Shown: piece by piece, positions 27,401 to 36,808 of the stretch
Layout: every line of letters starts with the position of its first letter
Position numbering within the stretch: position 1 is the stretch's first letter
Origin: Novosphingobium panipatense
GTDB lineage: Bacteria > Pseudomonadota > Alphaproteobacteria > Sphingomonadales > Sphingomonadaceae
Assembly (NCBI RefSeq): GCF_002149965.1
Contig: NZ_MSQB01000008.1
Location: forward strand, 115,354 to 179,353
Length of the DNA stretch: 64,000 nucleotides
Reading direction: 5' to 3'
Program-made: the position numbers and the translations under genes
Notes under the pieces: generated by a model
Told to the model about the DNA's origin: nothing
Databases searched by the model: none
The model's input: only the letters and a program-made list of their open reading frames with translations

Positions 27401-27687
27401 GCCTTCGCCCGATCCTCATGACCTCGCTGGCCTTCGTGTTCGGCGTGCTGCCGCTGGCGGTATCGACCGGCGCGGGCGCGGGCGGGCAGAACGCCATCGG
27501 CCGCGCGGTCGTGGGCGGCATGCTCTCCGCCACGGTCTTCGCGATCTTCCTGGTCCCGATGTTCTTCGTGGTGATCAGCCGCCTGTTCAAGCACGGCCAG
27601 ACCGACCGGCATGAGGAAGAAGAAGCCCATGTCGAGACCGAAGCCGGTCCCCGCTCCTCCGACGGCACCGAGCCGCAGGGAATCTGA
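24490..27687 (+). CDS. RND multidrug efflux permease, HAE1 family (AcrB/MexB type)
   Basis: 1065-residue inner-membrane pump driven by protons. It begins MARYFIDRPIFAWVIAIVLMMFG, has the two periplasmic porter modules, and in helix 4 carries the conserved proton-relay Asp pair LLVDDAIVVVENVERL (about residues 403-418). The TM11 motif near the C-terminus is GVSAKNAILIVEFAEE, and a family motif GATLPRTQRGL marks the second half. The length is standard. The C-terminal cytoplasmic tail is acidic. It lies six bases after the adaptor gene and two bases before the outer membrane factor gene. Substrates cannot be predicted from sequence. Confidence 0.95.
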   Translation: MARYFIDRPIFAWVIAIVLMMFGALAIRSLPVSQFPEIAPPTVTIAATYPGADAETLERTTTQIIEQQLKGIDHLRYFSAQSSSAGRVTITLTFEQGTDPDIAQVQVQNKLQAATALLPQEVQRQGVTVAKSAASFLLVAAIYSEDGSHNANDLSDYIVSQVQDPVSRINGVGELQIFGTQYAMRVWVDPLKLRSYNLTISDVSTAIQAQNAQVSAGQIGQLPASKEQQLNATVSVQSRLQTPEQFGNIRLRQGQNGAVVRLRDVARVELGAEIYGFDTQYNGKPASGFGVKLASGANALDTVDLVKAEVERIAKNFPQDVKVSYPYDSTPFVRLSVEQVVHTLFEAVVLVFLVMFLFLQNWRATIIPTIAVPVVLLGTFGVMQALGYSINTLTLFGMVLAIGLLVDDAIVVVENVERLIQTEHLKPKEAARKSMDEISGALIGIGMVLSAVFLPMAFFGGSTGVIYRQFSITIVSSMALSVMVALILTPALCATILKPHDPSKNEGKGLLARFFRWFNEKFDLGTEKYEKGVRSSARNWKRSGLVYLLIVGAMALIFWRLPSGFLPDEDQGTMIALVQAPPGATLPRTQRGLDVVRDHFLKDEKANVASVFTISGFSFNGQGQNAGMAFVKLKDWKDRSGAENRAPALVGRAMAKFSQYRDATIFALVPPAVQELGNATGFDLWLVDQNNIGHDKLIAARNQLLGLAAQDQRVAQVRPVSLDDAPQLDVQIDQDKAGALGLDLSSVNSEISTAWGSAYVNDFLDRGRTKRVYIQADEPYRSSPEGIENFFVRGSDGQMAPFGAFSTLSWKTAPVILTRYNGRPAVQLQGAPGQGVSTGAAMEAITEMQQKLPPGTALEWTGLSYEERLSGGQAPALYALSLFVVFLCLAALYESWSVPIAVLLVVPLGVIGAVLAAKLTGLNNDIYLQVGLITTIGVSAKNAILIVEFAEERVQSGMNAFSAAIEAAKLRLRPILMTSLAFVFGVLPLAVSTGAGAGGQNAIGRAVVGGMLSATVFAIFLVPMFFVVISRLFKHGQTDRHEEEEAHVETEAGPRSSDGTEPQGI

Positions 27688-27689
27688 AC

Positions 27690-29159
27690 ATGAAAAAGTC
27701 CCTTATCGCCCTGATCGCCGGCACGACGATGCTGGCAGGGTGCAACCTCGCGCCGCGTTATGAGCGGCCCGTCGGCGCCGTCCCGGTGGCCCTGCCGCAA
27801 GGCGGGGTCTACCCGGCGGCCGCCACCGACGCGGTCGACGTCAGCCGTATCGGCTGGCAAGACTTCTTCCTCGATCCGCGCCTGCGTCAGGTGATCGAGA
27901 CCGGCCTTGCCAACAACCGCGATCTTCGGATCGCGGCGGCCAATGTGCTCCAGGCCCGTGCGCAGCTGAAGGTCCAGCGTTCGTCGCTCTTCCCCACCGT
28001 GAATGCGGGGGGGACGGGGACCTTCACCAACAATATCGCCGGCGCCACCGGCGGCACGGGCGGAACCGGAGCTGGCGTGGTCGGTGGGCAGGACGTCGAG
28101 ATCTACTCGGTGACGGCCGGCGTCTCGGCTTTCGAACTCGATCTCTTCGGTCGTATCCGCAACCTGACCCGCGCGGCGCAGGAACAGTTCTTCGCCAGCG
28201 AGGAAGCGCAGCGTTCCACCAGGATCAGCCTGATCGCGGAAATCGCGACGGCCTGGCTGACCATGGCTTCGGACAACGAGCAGCTTCGGCTTTCGCGCGA
28301 AACGCTGAAGACCTTCGAGGAAACCCTGCGGCTCACTCGTGAGCAGTTCCGCATCGGCGTGGGTTCGGAGCTTGAGGTGCGGCAGGCCGACACCAACTAT
28401 CAGGCCGCCGTGAACGACATCGCCGCGCTGGAAGCCAGTGTCGCGCTGGACCAGAACGCGCTCAACCTGCTGGTCGGCACCACCGTGCCGCAGGAGCAGC
28501 TTCCCGCCGGGCTGTCCGCCGATCCGGTCACGCGCGATGCGCTGCCGTCGGACGTCTCTTCCAATGTCCTGCTGCGCCGTCCCGACGTGCTGGAGGCCGA
28601 GCACAAGCTGATCGCCGAAAACGCGAACATCGGCGCCGCGCGCGCCGCGTTCTTCCCGGCGATCTCGCTTACCGGCACGATCGGCACGATCAGCACGGCG
28701 CTGTCGGGCCTCTTCAAGAGCGGCACGTTCACTTACACCGGCTCGCCCGGTGCCACGCTTCCGCTGTTCGACGGCGGCCAGCGCTCGGGTAACCTGGCCT
28801 ATGCCAAGGCATCGCAGGCGGCGGCGGTGGCCACTTACGAAAAGGCCATCCAGACGGCCTTCCGCGAAGTGTCGGACGCTCTGGCCCAGCGCGGCAAGAT
28901 CGGCGACCAGATCCGCGCGCAGACCAACCGGGCGGAGTCGGCGCAAGTCGCCGCGCGGCTTTCCGATGCGCGTTTCAAGGCCGGGGTGGATTCGTTCCTG
29001 ACCTCGCTCGATGCCCAGCGCACGGCCTATGCCGCAGAACAGCAGCTCGTCACCACGCGTCTCTCGCAGTCGAGCAATCTGGTGGAGCTCTACCGTTCGC
29101 TGGGCGGTGGGCTTGGCGATCCGCAAAGCGCGGCAGCGGCTCCTTCGCCGCAGAACTGA
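27690..29159 (+). CDS. Outer membrane efflux factor, OprM/NodT family
   Basis: 489-residue outer membrane channel of the tripartite pump. The signal is a lipoprotein type (MKKSLIALIAGTTMLAGCNLAPRYERP, lipid-modified Cys18). Two OEP repeats follow, marked by FFLDPRLRQVIETGLANNRDLRIAAANVLQARAQL and, in the second half, ANIGAARAAFFPAISLTGTIGT with FDGGQRSGNLAYAKASQAAAVATYEKAIQTAFREVSDAL. A Gly/Thr-rich stretch near residue 110 is an extra loop. The gene follows the RND gene by two bases and ends six bases before the strong terminator. Confidence 0.94.
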   Translation: MKKSLIALIAGTTMLAGCNLAPRYERPVGAVPVALPQGGVYPAAATDAVDVSRIGWQDFFLDPRLRQVIETGLANNRDLRIAAANVLQARAQLKVQRSSLFPTVNAGGTGTFTNNIAGATGGTGGTGAGVVGGQDVEIYSVTAGVSAFELDLFGRIRNLTRAAQEQFFASEEAQRSTRISLIAEIATAWLTMASDNEQLRLSRETLKTFEETLRLTREQFRIGVGSELEVRQADTNYQAAVNDIAALEASVALDQNALNLLVGTTVPQEQLPAGLSADPVTRDALPSDVSSNVLLRRPDVLEAEHKLIAENANIGAARAAFFPAISLTGTIGTISTALSGLFKSGTFTYTGSPGATLPLFDGGQRSGNLAYAKASQAAAVATYEKAIQTAFREVSDALAQRGKIGDQIRAQTNRAESAQVAARLSDARFKAGVDSFLTSLDAQRTAYAAEQQLVTTRLSQSSNLVELYRSLGGGLGDPQSAAAAPSPQN

Positions 29160-29164
29160 AGCCG

Positions 29165-29208
29165 ATGCCGGGCCTGCGGCGAACTCCGGTTCGCCGCAGG
29201 CCCGGCAT
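29165..29208 (+). terminator. Very strong rho-independent terminator of the RND operon
   Basis: Perfect 20-bp stem (29165-29184 pairs with 29189-29208) closed by the TCCG tetraloop, followed by a T-run at 29213-29217. It begins five bases after the outer membrane factor stop, so it separates the pump operon from the LysR gene. Confidence 0.9.
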
Positions 29209-29289
29209 GGCATTTTTCCCGTCCTTGGGTGCACCGCTCCCCGGTGAAGGGGCTGGACATGCCGGAAACCGGCGCCAAAGACGTACATC

Positions 29290-30198
29290 ATGAAATTCAG
29301 CCGATCCGATCTCGCGGATTTTGCCTATTTCCTGGCGATCGCGCGCAATCGCAGTTTCCGCCGCGCCAGTCTGGAACTGGGCATAAGCGCTTCGGCGCTC
29401 AGCCATGCGATCAAGGGGCTGGAGGACCGTCACGGCGTTCGCTTGCTCAACCGCACGAACCGCAGCGTCACGCTGACGGCAGCCGGTGAGGCGTTCCGGG
29501 ACGCGATCTCCGAGCATTTCGACGCCATCGATCACGCCGCCGAAGTGCTCAACCGCTTTCGGGACGCACCGACCGGCAGGATCCGCCTGAACGTTCCCGA
29601 GGACGCTGCCGAACTCCTGCTGGCGCCGGTCCTGCCGACCTTCATCGAGCGTTATCCCGATATCGAGATCGACCTCTCCATCGACAACCGCATGGTCGAC
29701 GTGATCGAGCAGGGCTTCGATGCCGGGATCCGATATGGTGGTACGGTGCCGGAAGACATGATCGTCCAGCGTCTGTCCCCCCCGATGCGCTGGGTCGTGG
29801 CCGGTTCGCCTGCCTATTTCGAACGCTTCGGCGTGCCGGAAAGGCCGGAGGACCTGATGCGCCATCGTTGCATGAAAATCAGGCTTGGCAACGACCGCAT
29901 CTATCACTGGGAATTCGAGAAGGGCGAGGAATCCGCCGTGATCGCGGTTCCCGGCCCCGTCACGATCGGCAATTCGCGGATCGGCCTGCACATGGCGCTC
30001 AGCGGCGCGGCGCTGATCTATGCCGCGGAGCCGTCGATCGCGGCCCAAGTCGAAACGGGGGAACTTCGGGTCGTGCTTCCCGAATGGGGTTCCATGGGCG
30101 GTGCGTTTCATGTCTATTATTCGAGCCGCCGACAAGTACCCTCCGGCCTTCGCCTGCTGGTGGACCTCATTCGCGAGATTCGGCCGCTCGGGCTATAG
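29290..30198 (+). CDS. LysR-family transcriptional regulator
   Basis: 302-residue LTTR with an N-terminal winged helix (SDLADFAYFLAIARNRSFRRASLELGISASALSHAIKGLEDRHGVRLLNRTNRSVTLTAAG, residues about 5-65) and a PBP2 effector domain of the CrgA/PgrR group (TGRIRLNVPEDAAELLLAPVLP, then GIRYGG and RWVVAGSPAYFER). It is co-oriented with the alcohol dehydrogenase gene and lies 136 bases upstream. In many genomes this subgroup sits next to an oxidoreductase gene it controls. Control of the alcohol dehydrogenase, or of the lig operon two genes downstream, is inference. Confidence 0.85.
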   Translation: MKFSRSDLADFAYFLAIARNRSFRRASLELGISASALSHAIKGLEDRHGVRLLNRTNRSVTLTAAGEAFRDAISEHFDAIDHAAEVLNRFRDAPTGRIRLNVPEDAAELLLAPVLPTFIERYPDIEIDLSIDNRMVDVIEQGFDAGIRYGGTVPEDMIVQRLSPPMRWVVAGSPAYFERFGVPERPEDLMRHRCMKIRLGNDRIYHWEFEKGEESAVIAVPGPVTIGNSRIGLHMALSGAALIYAAEPSIAAQVETGELRVVLPEWGSMGGAFHVYYSSRRQVPSGLRLLVDLIREIRPLGL

Positions 30199-30288
30199 AG
30201 CCTGTGGTCGATGATGAATTCCACTCATCGCTGCGTTCGACGCGTGCGGGGGTGATATGCATTCGATTGCCACCTAATTTGTGGTCCG

Positions 30289-30304
30289 TGGCGAACTTTC
30301 GCCA
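30289..30304. promoter_or_regulatory. Palindrome upstream of the alcohol dehydrogenase gene
   Basis: TGGCGAACTTTCGCCA, a perfect inverted repeat with 7-bp arms and a 2-base centre, 31 bases before the dehydrogenase ATG. It could be an operator for the adjacent LysR protein or another factor, or a short hairpin in the leader RNA. It is not a LysR T-N11-A box of the usual kind. Confidence 0.5.
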
Positions 30305-30334
30305 TCTCCTTTCAGAATTTGGGAATTAGCAACC

Positions 30335-31378
30335 ATGACCAAAGCTTTCGGTGCCGTCACCGAGAAGACACCGCTGGTGGCGCTCGACATCGAACGCCGG
30401 GCGCCCGGTGCGCACGACGTGGCGATCGACATCGCGTTCTGCGGCGTTTGCCACTCCGACTTGCACCAGGCGCGCGGCGAGTGGGCCGGTACGCTCTATC
30501 CCTGTGTTCCCGGGCACGAGATCGTCGGCCACGTCAGCGCGGTCGGCAGCGACGTCACGGCCTTCAAGGTGGGTGACACCGTCGGCGTCGGCTGCATGGT
30601 CGATAGCTGCCAGCACTGCGCAGCCTGCGACGAGGGGCTTGAGCAATATTGCGACAATGGCTTCGTCGGCACCTACAACGGCACCACCGCCGATGCGCCG
30701 GGCCACACGCTGGGCGGCTATTCCCAGAGCATCGTCGTCAACGACAAGTTCGTGCTGAAGATCAACCATTCGGCCGATCAGCTTGCCGCGGTGGCGCCGC
30801 TGCTCTGCGCGGGCATCACCACCTGGTCGCCGCTGCGCCACTGGAATGCCGGTCCGGGCAAGAAGGTCGGCATCGTCGGCATCGGCGGTCTCGGCCACAT
30901 GGGCGTCAAGCTGGCGCACGCGCTGGGCGCGCATGTCGTTGCCTTCACGACTTCGGAAAGCAAGCGCGAAGCCGCGCTGGCACTGGGCGCCGACGAAGTG
31001 GTCGTGTCGCGCAGCGCGGACGAGATGGCGGCACATGCCAACAGCTTCGATTTCATCCTGAATACCGTGGCCGCAAGCCACGATCTCGACGCCTTCACTG
31101 CGCTGCTGAAGCGGGACGGGACCATGACCCTGGTGGGTGTGCCCGAGCACCCGCATCCCTCGCCCAATGTCGGGGCGCTGATCTTCCGTCGCCGGTCGAT
31201 CGCCGGTTCGCTGATCGGCGGGATCGCCGAAACGCAGGAAATGCTCGACTTCTGCGCGGAGAAGGGCGTTGTTGCGGATATCGAGATGATCGACATCAAG
31301 GACATCAACGAGGCCTACGATCGCATGCAGAACAGCGACGTAAAGTATCGCTTCGTGATCGATAACGCCACGCTTTGA
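30335..31378 (+). CDS. Zinc-dependent NAD(P) alcohol dehydrogenase, YahK/CAD type
   Basis: 347-residue medium-chain dehydrogenase that interconverts aldehydes and alcohols. Catalytic zinc ligands are in GVCHSDLH (Cys about residue 39) and GHE (His about 62); the structural zinc site is the Cys cluster CMVDSCQHCAACDEGLEQYC (about residues 88-107). The cofactor fold is GIVGIGGLGHMGVKLA; it matches the cinnamyl-alcohol/aldehyde reductase branch, which usually prefers NADP. The ATG at 30335 gives the normal N-terminus MTKAFGA. It precedes the lig operon but is separated by a probable terminator, so its link to aromatic catabolism (for example reducing aromatic aldehydes) is only suggestive. Confidence 0.88.
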   Translation: MTKAFGAVTEKTPLVALDIERRAPGAHDVAIDIAFCGVCHSDLHQARGEWAGTLYPCVPGHEIVGHVSAVGSDVTAFKVGDTVGVGCMVDSCQHCAACDEGLEQYCDNGFVGTYNGTTADAPGHTLGGYSQSIVVNDKFVLKINHSADQLAAVAPLLCAGITTWSPLRHWNAGPGKKVGIVGIGGLGHMGVKLAHALGAHVVAFTTSESKREAALALGADEVVVSRSADEMAAHANSFDFILNTVAASHDLDAFTALLKRDGTMTLVGVPEHPHPSPNVGALIFRRRSIAGSLIGGIAETQEMLDFCAEKGVVADIEMIDIKDINEAYDRMQNSDVKYRFVIDNATL

Positions 31379-31388
31379 GCCTGCGTCT

Positions 31389-31423
31389 TCCGCGCCTCCG
31401 GCCATCGATGCCGGGGGCGCGGA
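31389..31423 (+). terminator. Stem-loop between the alcohol dehydrogenase and the lig operon
   Basis: 14-bp stem with one G-U pair (31389-31402 with 31410-31423, loop CATCGAT), 11 bases after the dehydrogenase stop. The downstream tract (GTTCTGCTC) has few Ts, so termination may be incomplete. It suggests the lig operon has its own promoter in 31424-31480. Confidence 0.55.
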
Positions 31424-31486
31424 CGTTCTGCTCGATTACCTTCAGCTTATAGCCAAAAGCCGGTTCCGATTGGCGCATTCCCGGCG

Positions 31487-31507
31487 ATGCGGGCAGGATG
31501 CCCGCAT
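31487..31507 (+). promoter_or_regulatory. Hairpin covering the ribosome site and start codon of the first lig operon gene
   Basis: ATGCGGGCA (31487-31495) pairs perfectly with TGCCCGCAT (31499-31507) around the loop GGA. The AGGA ribosome site is split between the left arm's last base and the loop, and the last two bases of the right arm are the first two of the ATG at 31506. In RNA this 9-bp GC-rich hairpin would hide the start, so translation of the first gene may need unfolding or coupling. Confidence 0.7.
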
Positions 31508-32384
31508 GGATAGATCGATCGCCCTTATCGGGTTCGGAGAGGCCGGGTCGACGTTTGCAGGATCTGGCGGCGCGGGAGTTGGAGACTGGGCCGGGCAGGC
31601 TCGCGCCTTCGACATTCTTCCCGCGCGCCGCGAGGTCATGGCCGAACTCGGCATCACCGTCTGCGACAGCGCGGAACAAGCGCTTGCGGGCGCCTCGCTG
31701 GTGCTTTCGCTCGTTACCGCAGATGCCGCGCCGCTGGTTGCGGAAGAGGTCGCGCCGCTCCTGGGCGAGGGCGCGCTGTTCTGCGATATGAACTCGGTCG
31801 CGCCGGGCACCAAGCGCGCCGCCGCCAAGGCCATCGCCACCGGCAAGGGGCGTTACGTCGATGTCGCCGTGCTCGCGCCGGTGAACCCCGCGCGGATGAA
31901 GGTTCCGCTGCTGGTTGCCGGCCCCGATGCCGCCGAGGCGCAAACCGCGCTGGAGGCAGTGGGCTTTACCAATGTTCGCACCGTGGGCGCCGATGTCGGC
32001 CGGGCTTCGGCGATCAAGCTGGTGCGCTCGGTTATGGTCAAGGGGCTTGAGGCGCTGACGGCCGAGATGATGATGGCCGCCCATGCCGAAGGCGTGGCGG
32101 ACGAAGTGCTCGCCTCGCTCGACGCCAGCGAGAAGGCCATTCCCTGGACGGAGCGAGCGGACTACAATCTCGACCGCATGCTGGTCCACGGCCGCCGCCG
32201 CGCCGCCGAGATGGACGAGGCTGCGGAAATGCTGCGTTCGCTCGGCATTCCCCCGCTCATGACCGAAAATACCGTCGCCTGGCAGCAGGCGCTGGGCGCG
32301 CTGGGCATTGCGCCGCCGCCCGAAGGATTCGAAGCCAAGCTGACGGCAGCCGTCGCGGCGGGCGTACTCAAGGGAGAGAATTGA
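31506..32384 (+). CDS. NAD(P)-binding DUF1932 dehydrogenase of the lig operon
   Basis: 292-residue protein of the 6-phosphogluconate/3-hydroxyisobutyrate dehydrogenase superfamily with DUF1932 C-terminal domain. The N-terminus has IALIGFGEAGSTFA, a dinucleotide motif; the middle has VNPARMKVPLLVAGPDA and the helical C-terminal domain has ASAIKLVRSVMVKGLEALTAEMMMAA, with the catalytic-position Lys in SAIKLVRS. It is the first gene of the run that leads through ligJ, ligA, ligB and ligC, two bases before ligJ. Genes like it are often found in protocatechuate 4,5-cleavage clusters, where the substrate is not established to my knowledge. Its start codon lies in a hairpin. Confidence 0.8.
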   Translation: MDRSIALIGFGEAGSTFAGSGGAGVGDWAGQARAFDILPARREVMAELGITVCDSAEQALAGASLVLSLVTADAAPLVAEEVAPLLGEGALFCDMNSVAPGTKRAAAKAIATGKGRYVDVAVLAPVNPARMKVPLLVAGPDAAEAQTALEAVGFTNVRTVGADVGRASAIKLVRSVMVKGLEALTAEMMMAAHAEGVADEVLASLDASEKAIPWTERADYNLDRMLVHGRRRAAEMDEAAEMLRSLGIPPLMTENTVAWQQALGALGIAPPPEGFEAKLTAAVAAGVLKGEN

Positions 32385-32386
32385 GC

Positions 32387-33408
32387 ATGTCGCTCATCAT
32401 CGACTGTCACGGACATTATACCGTCCTGCCCAAGGCGCATGACGCCTGGCGCGAGGCGCAGATCGCCGCTTTCAAGGCCGGTGAGGAAGCGCCGCCGTAC
32501 CCCGAGATTTCCGATGCGGAGATCCGCCAGACCATCGAGGACAACCAGCTTCGCCTCATCAAGGAGCGCGGCGCCGATCTTACCGTGTTCAGCCCGCGCG
32601 CCAGCGCGATGGCGCACCATGTCGGCGACCAGGCGGTTTCCGAGGCCTGGGCGGTCCACTGCAACAATCTTATCGCCCGCGTGGTGAACATGTTCCCCGA
32701 GACGTTCGTGGGCGTATGCATGCTGCCGCAGAGCCCCAAGGCGGATCTTTCCGCCTCCGTGAAGGAACTGCGCCGCTGCGTCGAGGAACTGGGCTTCATC
32801 GGCTGCAATCTCAACCCCGATCCGGGCGGCGGCCACTTCGAGCATCCGCCGCTGACCGACGAATACTGGTTCCCGATCTACGAGGCGATGAGCGAGCTGG
32901 ACGTTCCGGCGATGATCCACGTCTCGGGTTCGTGCAACCCGGCGATGCATGCCACCGGCGGCTTCTATATCGCGGCGGACACCGTGGCCTTCATGCAGTT
33001 GATGCAGGGCGATCTCTTCGCGAAGTTCCCCAAGCTGCGCTTCATCATCCCGCACGGCGGCGGCGCGGTGCCGTACCACTGGGGCCGCTATCGCGGTCTG
33101 GCGGACATGCTGAAGAAGCCTTCGCTTGACGAATACATCATGAACAACGTGTTCTTCGACACTTGCGTCTACCACCAGCCGGGCGTGAACCTGCTGGCCG
33201 ACGTGATCGACAACAAGAACATCCTGTTCGGCTCCGAAATGGTCGGCGCGGTGCGCGGGATCGACCCGCAGACCGGCTTCTACTTCGACGATACCAAGCG
33301 CTATGTCGACGCGCTCGACATTTCCGATGAGGAGCGCCACGCGATCTTCGAAGGCAACGTGCGCAAGGTCTTCCCGCGCCTTGACGCCAAGCTCAAGGAA
33401 CGCGGCCT

Positions 33409-33412
<4 letters not shown>
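32387..33412 (+). CDS. ligJ: 4-oxalomesaconate hydratase LigJ
   Basis: 341-residue amidohydrolase-fold hydratase that converts 4-oxalomesaconate to 4-carboxy-4-hydroxy-2-oxoadipate, a late step of protocatechuate 4,5-cleavage. The metal-binding start is LIIDCHGHYTV (residues about 5-15), a further His is in IIPHGGGAVPYHWGR, and an acidic/His pair is in FGSEMVGAVRG. The length matches LigJ of Sphingobium SYK-6. Context is decisive: it precedes ligA, with its TGA overlapping the ligA GTG. The start is the ATG at 32387, three bases after the preceding stop. Confidence 0.92.
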
Positions 33413-34747
<1,335 letters not shown>

Positions 34748-34817
34748 TCGATTCCGCGTGCCGGTGGTTGACGCCGGCACGCCCTTTGTCTTTGACAGAC
34801 ACCCCAAGGAGATTCCC

Positions 34818-35774
34818 ATGCGTATTGCCCTCGTCGGCGCCGGCGCTTTCGGTGAAAAGCACCTCGACGGCCTCAAGAACATCGACGGCGTAGAGATCGC
34901 CTCGGTCATTTCGCGCAATGCCGAGCAGGCTGCCGAAGTCGCCGCCAAGTATGGTGCGCCGCACTCCGGCACCGATCTGGCCGAAGTGCTGGCCATGCCC
35001 GATGTCGATGCCGTGATCCTCTGCACCCCCACGCAGATGCATGCAGAACAGGCCATCGCCTGCATGAACGCCGGCAAGCACGTTCAGGTCGAGATTCCGC
35101 TGTCGGACAGCTGGGCCGATGCCGAAGCCGTGGTGGCGAAGCAGCAGGAAACGGGCCTGGTCTGCATGGTCGGCCACACCCGCCGCTTCAATCCTTCGCA
35201 CCAGTACGTGCACAACAAGATCACCGCGGGTGAGTTCAACGTCCAGCAGATGGACGTGCAGACCTACTTCTTCCGCCGCAAGAACATGAACGCCAAGGGC
35301 CAGCCGCGCTCGTGGACGGACCACCTGCTGTGGCATCACGCCGCGCACACGATCGACCTCTTCGCCTACCAGTCGGGCAAGATCGTCGCCGCCAATGTGC
35401 TGCAGGGCCCGAAGCACCCGGAACTGGGCATCGCCATGGACATGTCGATCCAGCTGAAGGCAGAGACCGGCGCGATCTGCACGCTCTCGCTCTCGTTCAA
35501 CAACAACGGCCCGCTCGGTACCTTCTTCCGCTACATCGGCGACAGCGAGACCTACATCGCGCGTTACGACGATCTGGTGAACGGCCGCGAGGAAGCAATC
35601 GACCTCACCGGCGTCACCGTGTCGAACAACGGCATCGAGCTGCAGGACCGCGAATTCGTCGCCGCCATCCGCGAAGGGCGTGAACCCAACTCGTCGGTCG
35701 GCAAGGTGCTCGATTGCTACCGCGTGATCGGCGAACTGGCGCAGAGCCTCGAAGCGCAGGACGGCTGGTCCTGA
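34818..35774 (+). CDS. ligC: 4-carboxy-2-hydroxymuconate-6-semialdehyde dehydrogenase LigC
   Basis: 318-residue NADP-dependent dehydrogenase of the Gfo/Idh/MocA fold that oxidises the ring-cleavage product to 2-pyrone-4,6-dicarboxylate. MRIALVGAGAFGEKHLDGL is the nucleotide motif; HVQVEIPLSDSWADAE holds the conserved Glu-Ile-Pro-Leu segment; GLVCMVGHTRRFNPSHQYVH and the long Gfo/Idh C-terminal sheet follow. SYK-6 LigC is about 315 residues. The ATG at 34818 has AAGGAG eight bases upstream. It directly follows ligB and is two bases before the aldo/keto reductase. Confidence 0.93.
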   Translation: MRIALVGAGAFGEKHLDGLKNIDGVEIASVISRNAEQAAEVAAKYGAPHSGTDLAEVLAMPDVDAVILCTPTQMHAEQAIACMNAGKHVQVEIPLSDSWADAEAVVAKQQETGLVCMVGHTRRFNPSHQYVHNKITAGEFNVQQMDVQTYFFRRKNMNAKGQPRSWTDHLLWHHAAHTIDLFAYQSGKIVAANVLQGPKHPELGIAMDMSIQLKAETGAICTLSLSFNNNGPLGTFFRYIGDSETYIARYDDLVNGREEAIDLTGVTVSNNGIELQDREFVAAIREGREPNSSVGKVLDCYRVIGELAQSLEAQDGWS

Positions 35775-35776
35775 TC

Positions 35777-36766
35777 ATGGAAAAGCGCCTCCTCGCGGGC
35801 CGTCCGGTCCACTCGGTCGGTCTCGGCTGCATGAATGTGGCCTGGGCCTACGGCAATCCTCCGTCTCGCGAGGAGGCGGCCCGCCTGTTCCGCCATGCCT
35901 TGGATGCAGGCTGCGATCACTTCGACACCGCCAATATCTACGGCATGGGCGTGAGCGAAGAGATCCTCGGCGAAGCCATCATGGACCGCCGGGGCGAGTT
36001 CCTGCTGGCCTCCAAGACCGGCATCCTGATCGACGGCGCCCGCCGCGGGATCGACTGCGCGCCGGAGAGCATCACCGCCTCGCTCGACGCCAGCCTGAAG
36101 CGGCTGGGTACCGATCACATCGATCTGTTCTACATGCACCGCTTCGATCCGAAGGTGCCGATTGCCGACTCGGTGGGCGCCATGGTGCGCGCGATCGAGG
36201 CGGGCAAGATCGGCGCCTATGGCGTGTCCGAATGGTCCACCGCACATATCCGTGAGGCGCATGCGGTGCATCCGGTGGCGGCGGTGCAGACCGAATATTC
36301 TCTCTGGACCCGCAACGTCGAACTCGGCGTGATGGACGCCACGCGCGAACTCGGGATCGCGCTCGTCGCCTTCTCGCCGGTCGCGCGCGGGGCGCTGGGC
36401 GGTGAGCTGACCGATGTGAACACGCTTACCGAAAAGGACCTGCGCCGCAACTTCCCGCGCTTCATCGGCGAGAACTGGGCGCACAACCTCGCGCTGATCG
36501 AGGAGTTCAACGTACTCGCCTCGTCGATCCGCGTCACCCCGGCGCAGTTGGCGCTGGCCTGGGTTCTCGGGCAGGCCGAGCATGTCCATGCCATCCCCGG
36601 TACCCGCTCGATTGCCCACTTCGACGACAACCACGTCGCTGCCGCGCTGGAAATCGACGCGGGCATTCTGGAGCAGGCGGGCGAACTGATGAACCAGCAG
36701 ACCATCGCCGGTCATCGCTACCCGGACACAATCAAGCCGACCATCGACACTGAGGACTACGTCTGA
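35777..36766 (+). CDS. Aldo/keto reductase at the end of the lig operon
   Basis: 329-residue (beta/alpha)8 oxidoreductase. The catalytic tetrad is visible: Asp and Tyr in FDTANIYG, Lys in LLASKTG and His in LFYMHRFD. The C-terminal NADPH site is represented by IPGTRSIAHFDDN. It begins two bases after the ligC stop, so it is translationally linked to ring cleavage. It is not part of the textbook PCA 4,5 route. It may detoxify a ring-cleavage semialdehyde or related aldehyde, or reduce another pathway intermediate; no substrate is predicted from sequence. The operon appears to end here. Confidence 0.85.
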   Translation: MEKRLLAGRPVHSVGLGCMNVAWAYGNPPSREEAARLFRHALDAGCDHFDTANIYGMGVSEEILGEAIMDRRGEFLLASKTGILIDGARRGIDCAPESITASLDASLKRLGTDHIDLFYMHRFDPKVPIADSVGAMVRAIEAGKIGAYGVSEWSTAHIREAHAVHPVAAVQTEYSLWTRNVELGVMDATRELGIALVAFSPVARGALGGELTDVNTLTEKDLRRNFPRFIGENWAHNLALIEEFNVLASSIRVTPAQLALAWVLGQAEHVHAIPGTRSIAHFDDNHVAAALEIDAGILEQAGELMNQQTIAGHRYPDTIKPTIDTEDYV

Positions 36767-36808
36767 GGCGGTGACGGAACCAAGGGGTGCGGGGTCGGTT
36801 CTGAGGGC

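Noticed and set aside
25666..27630. Minus-strand open frame of 654 codons opposite the RND pump gene
   Set aside because: Composition is that of an antisense frame (rich in Arg, Asp, His, Glu); the pump gene is complete and well conserved.
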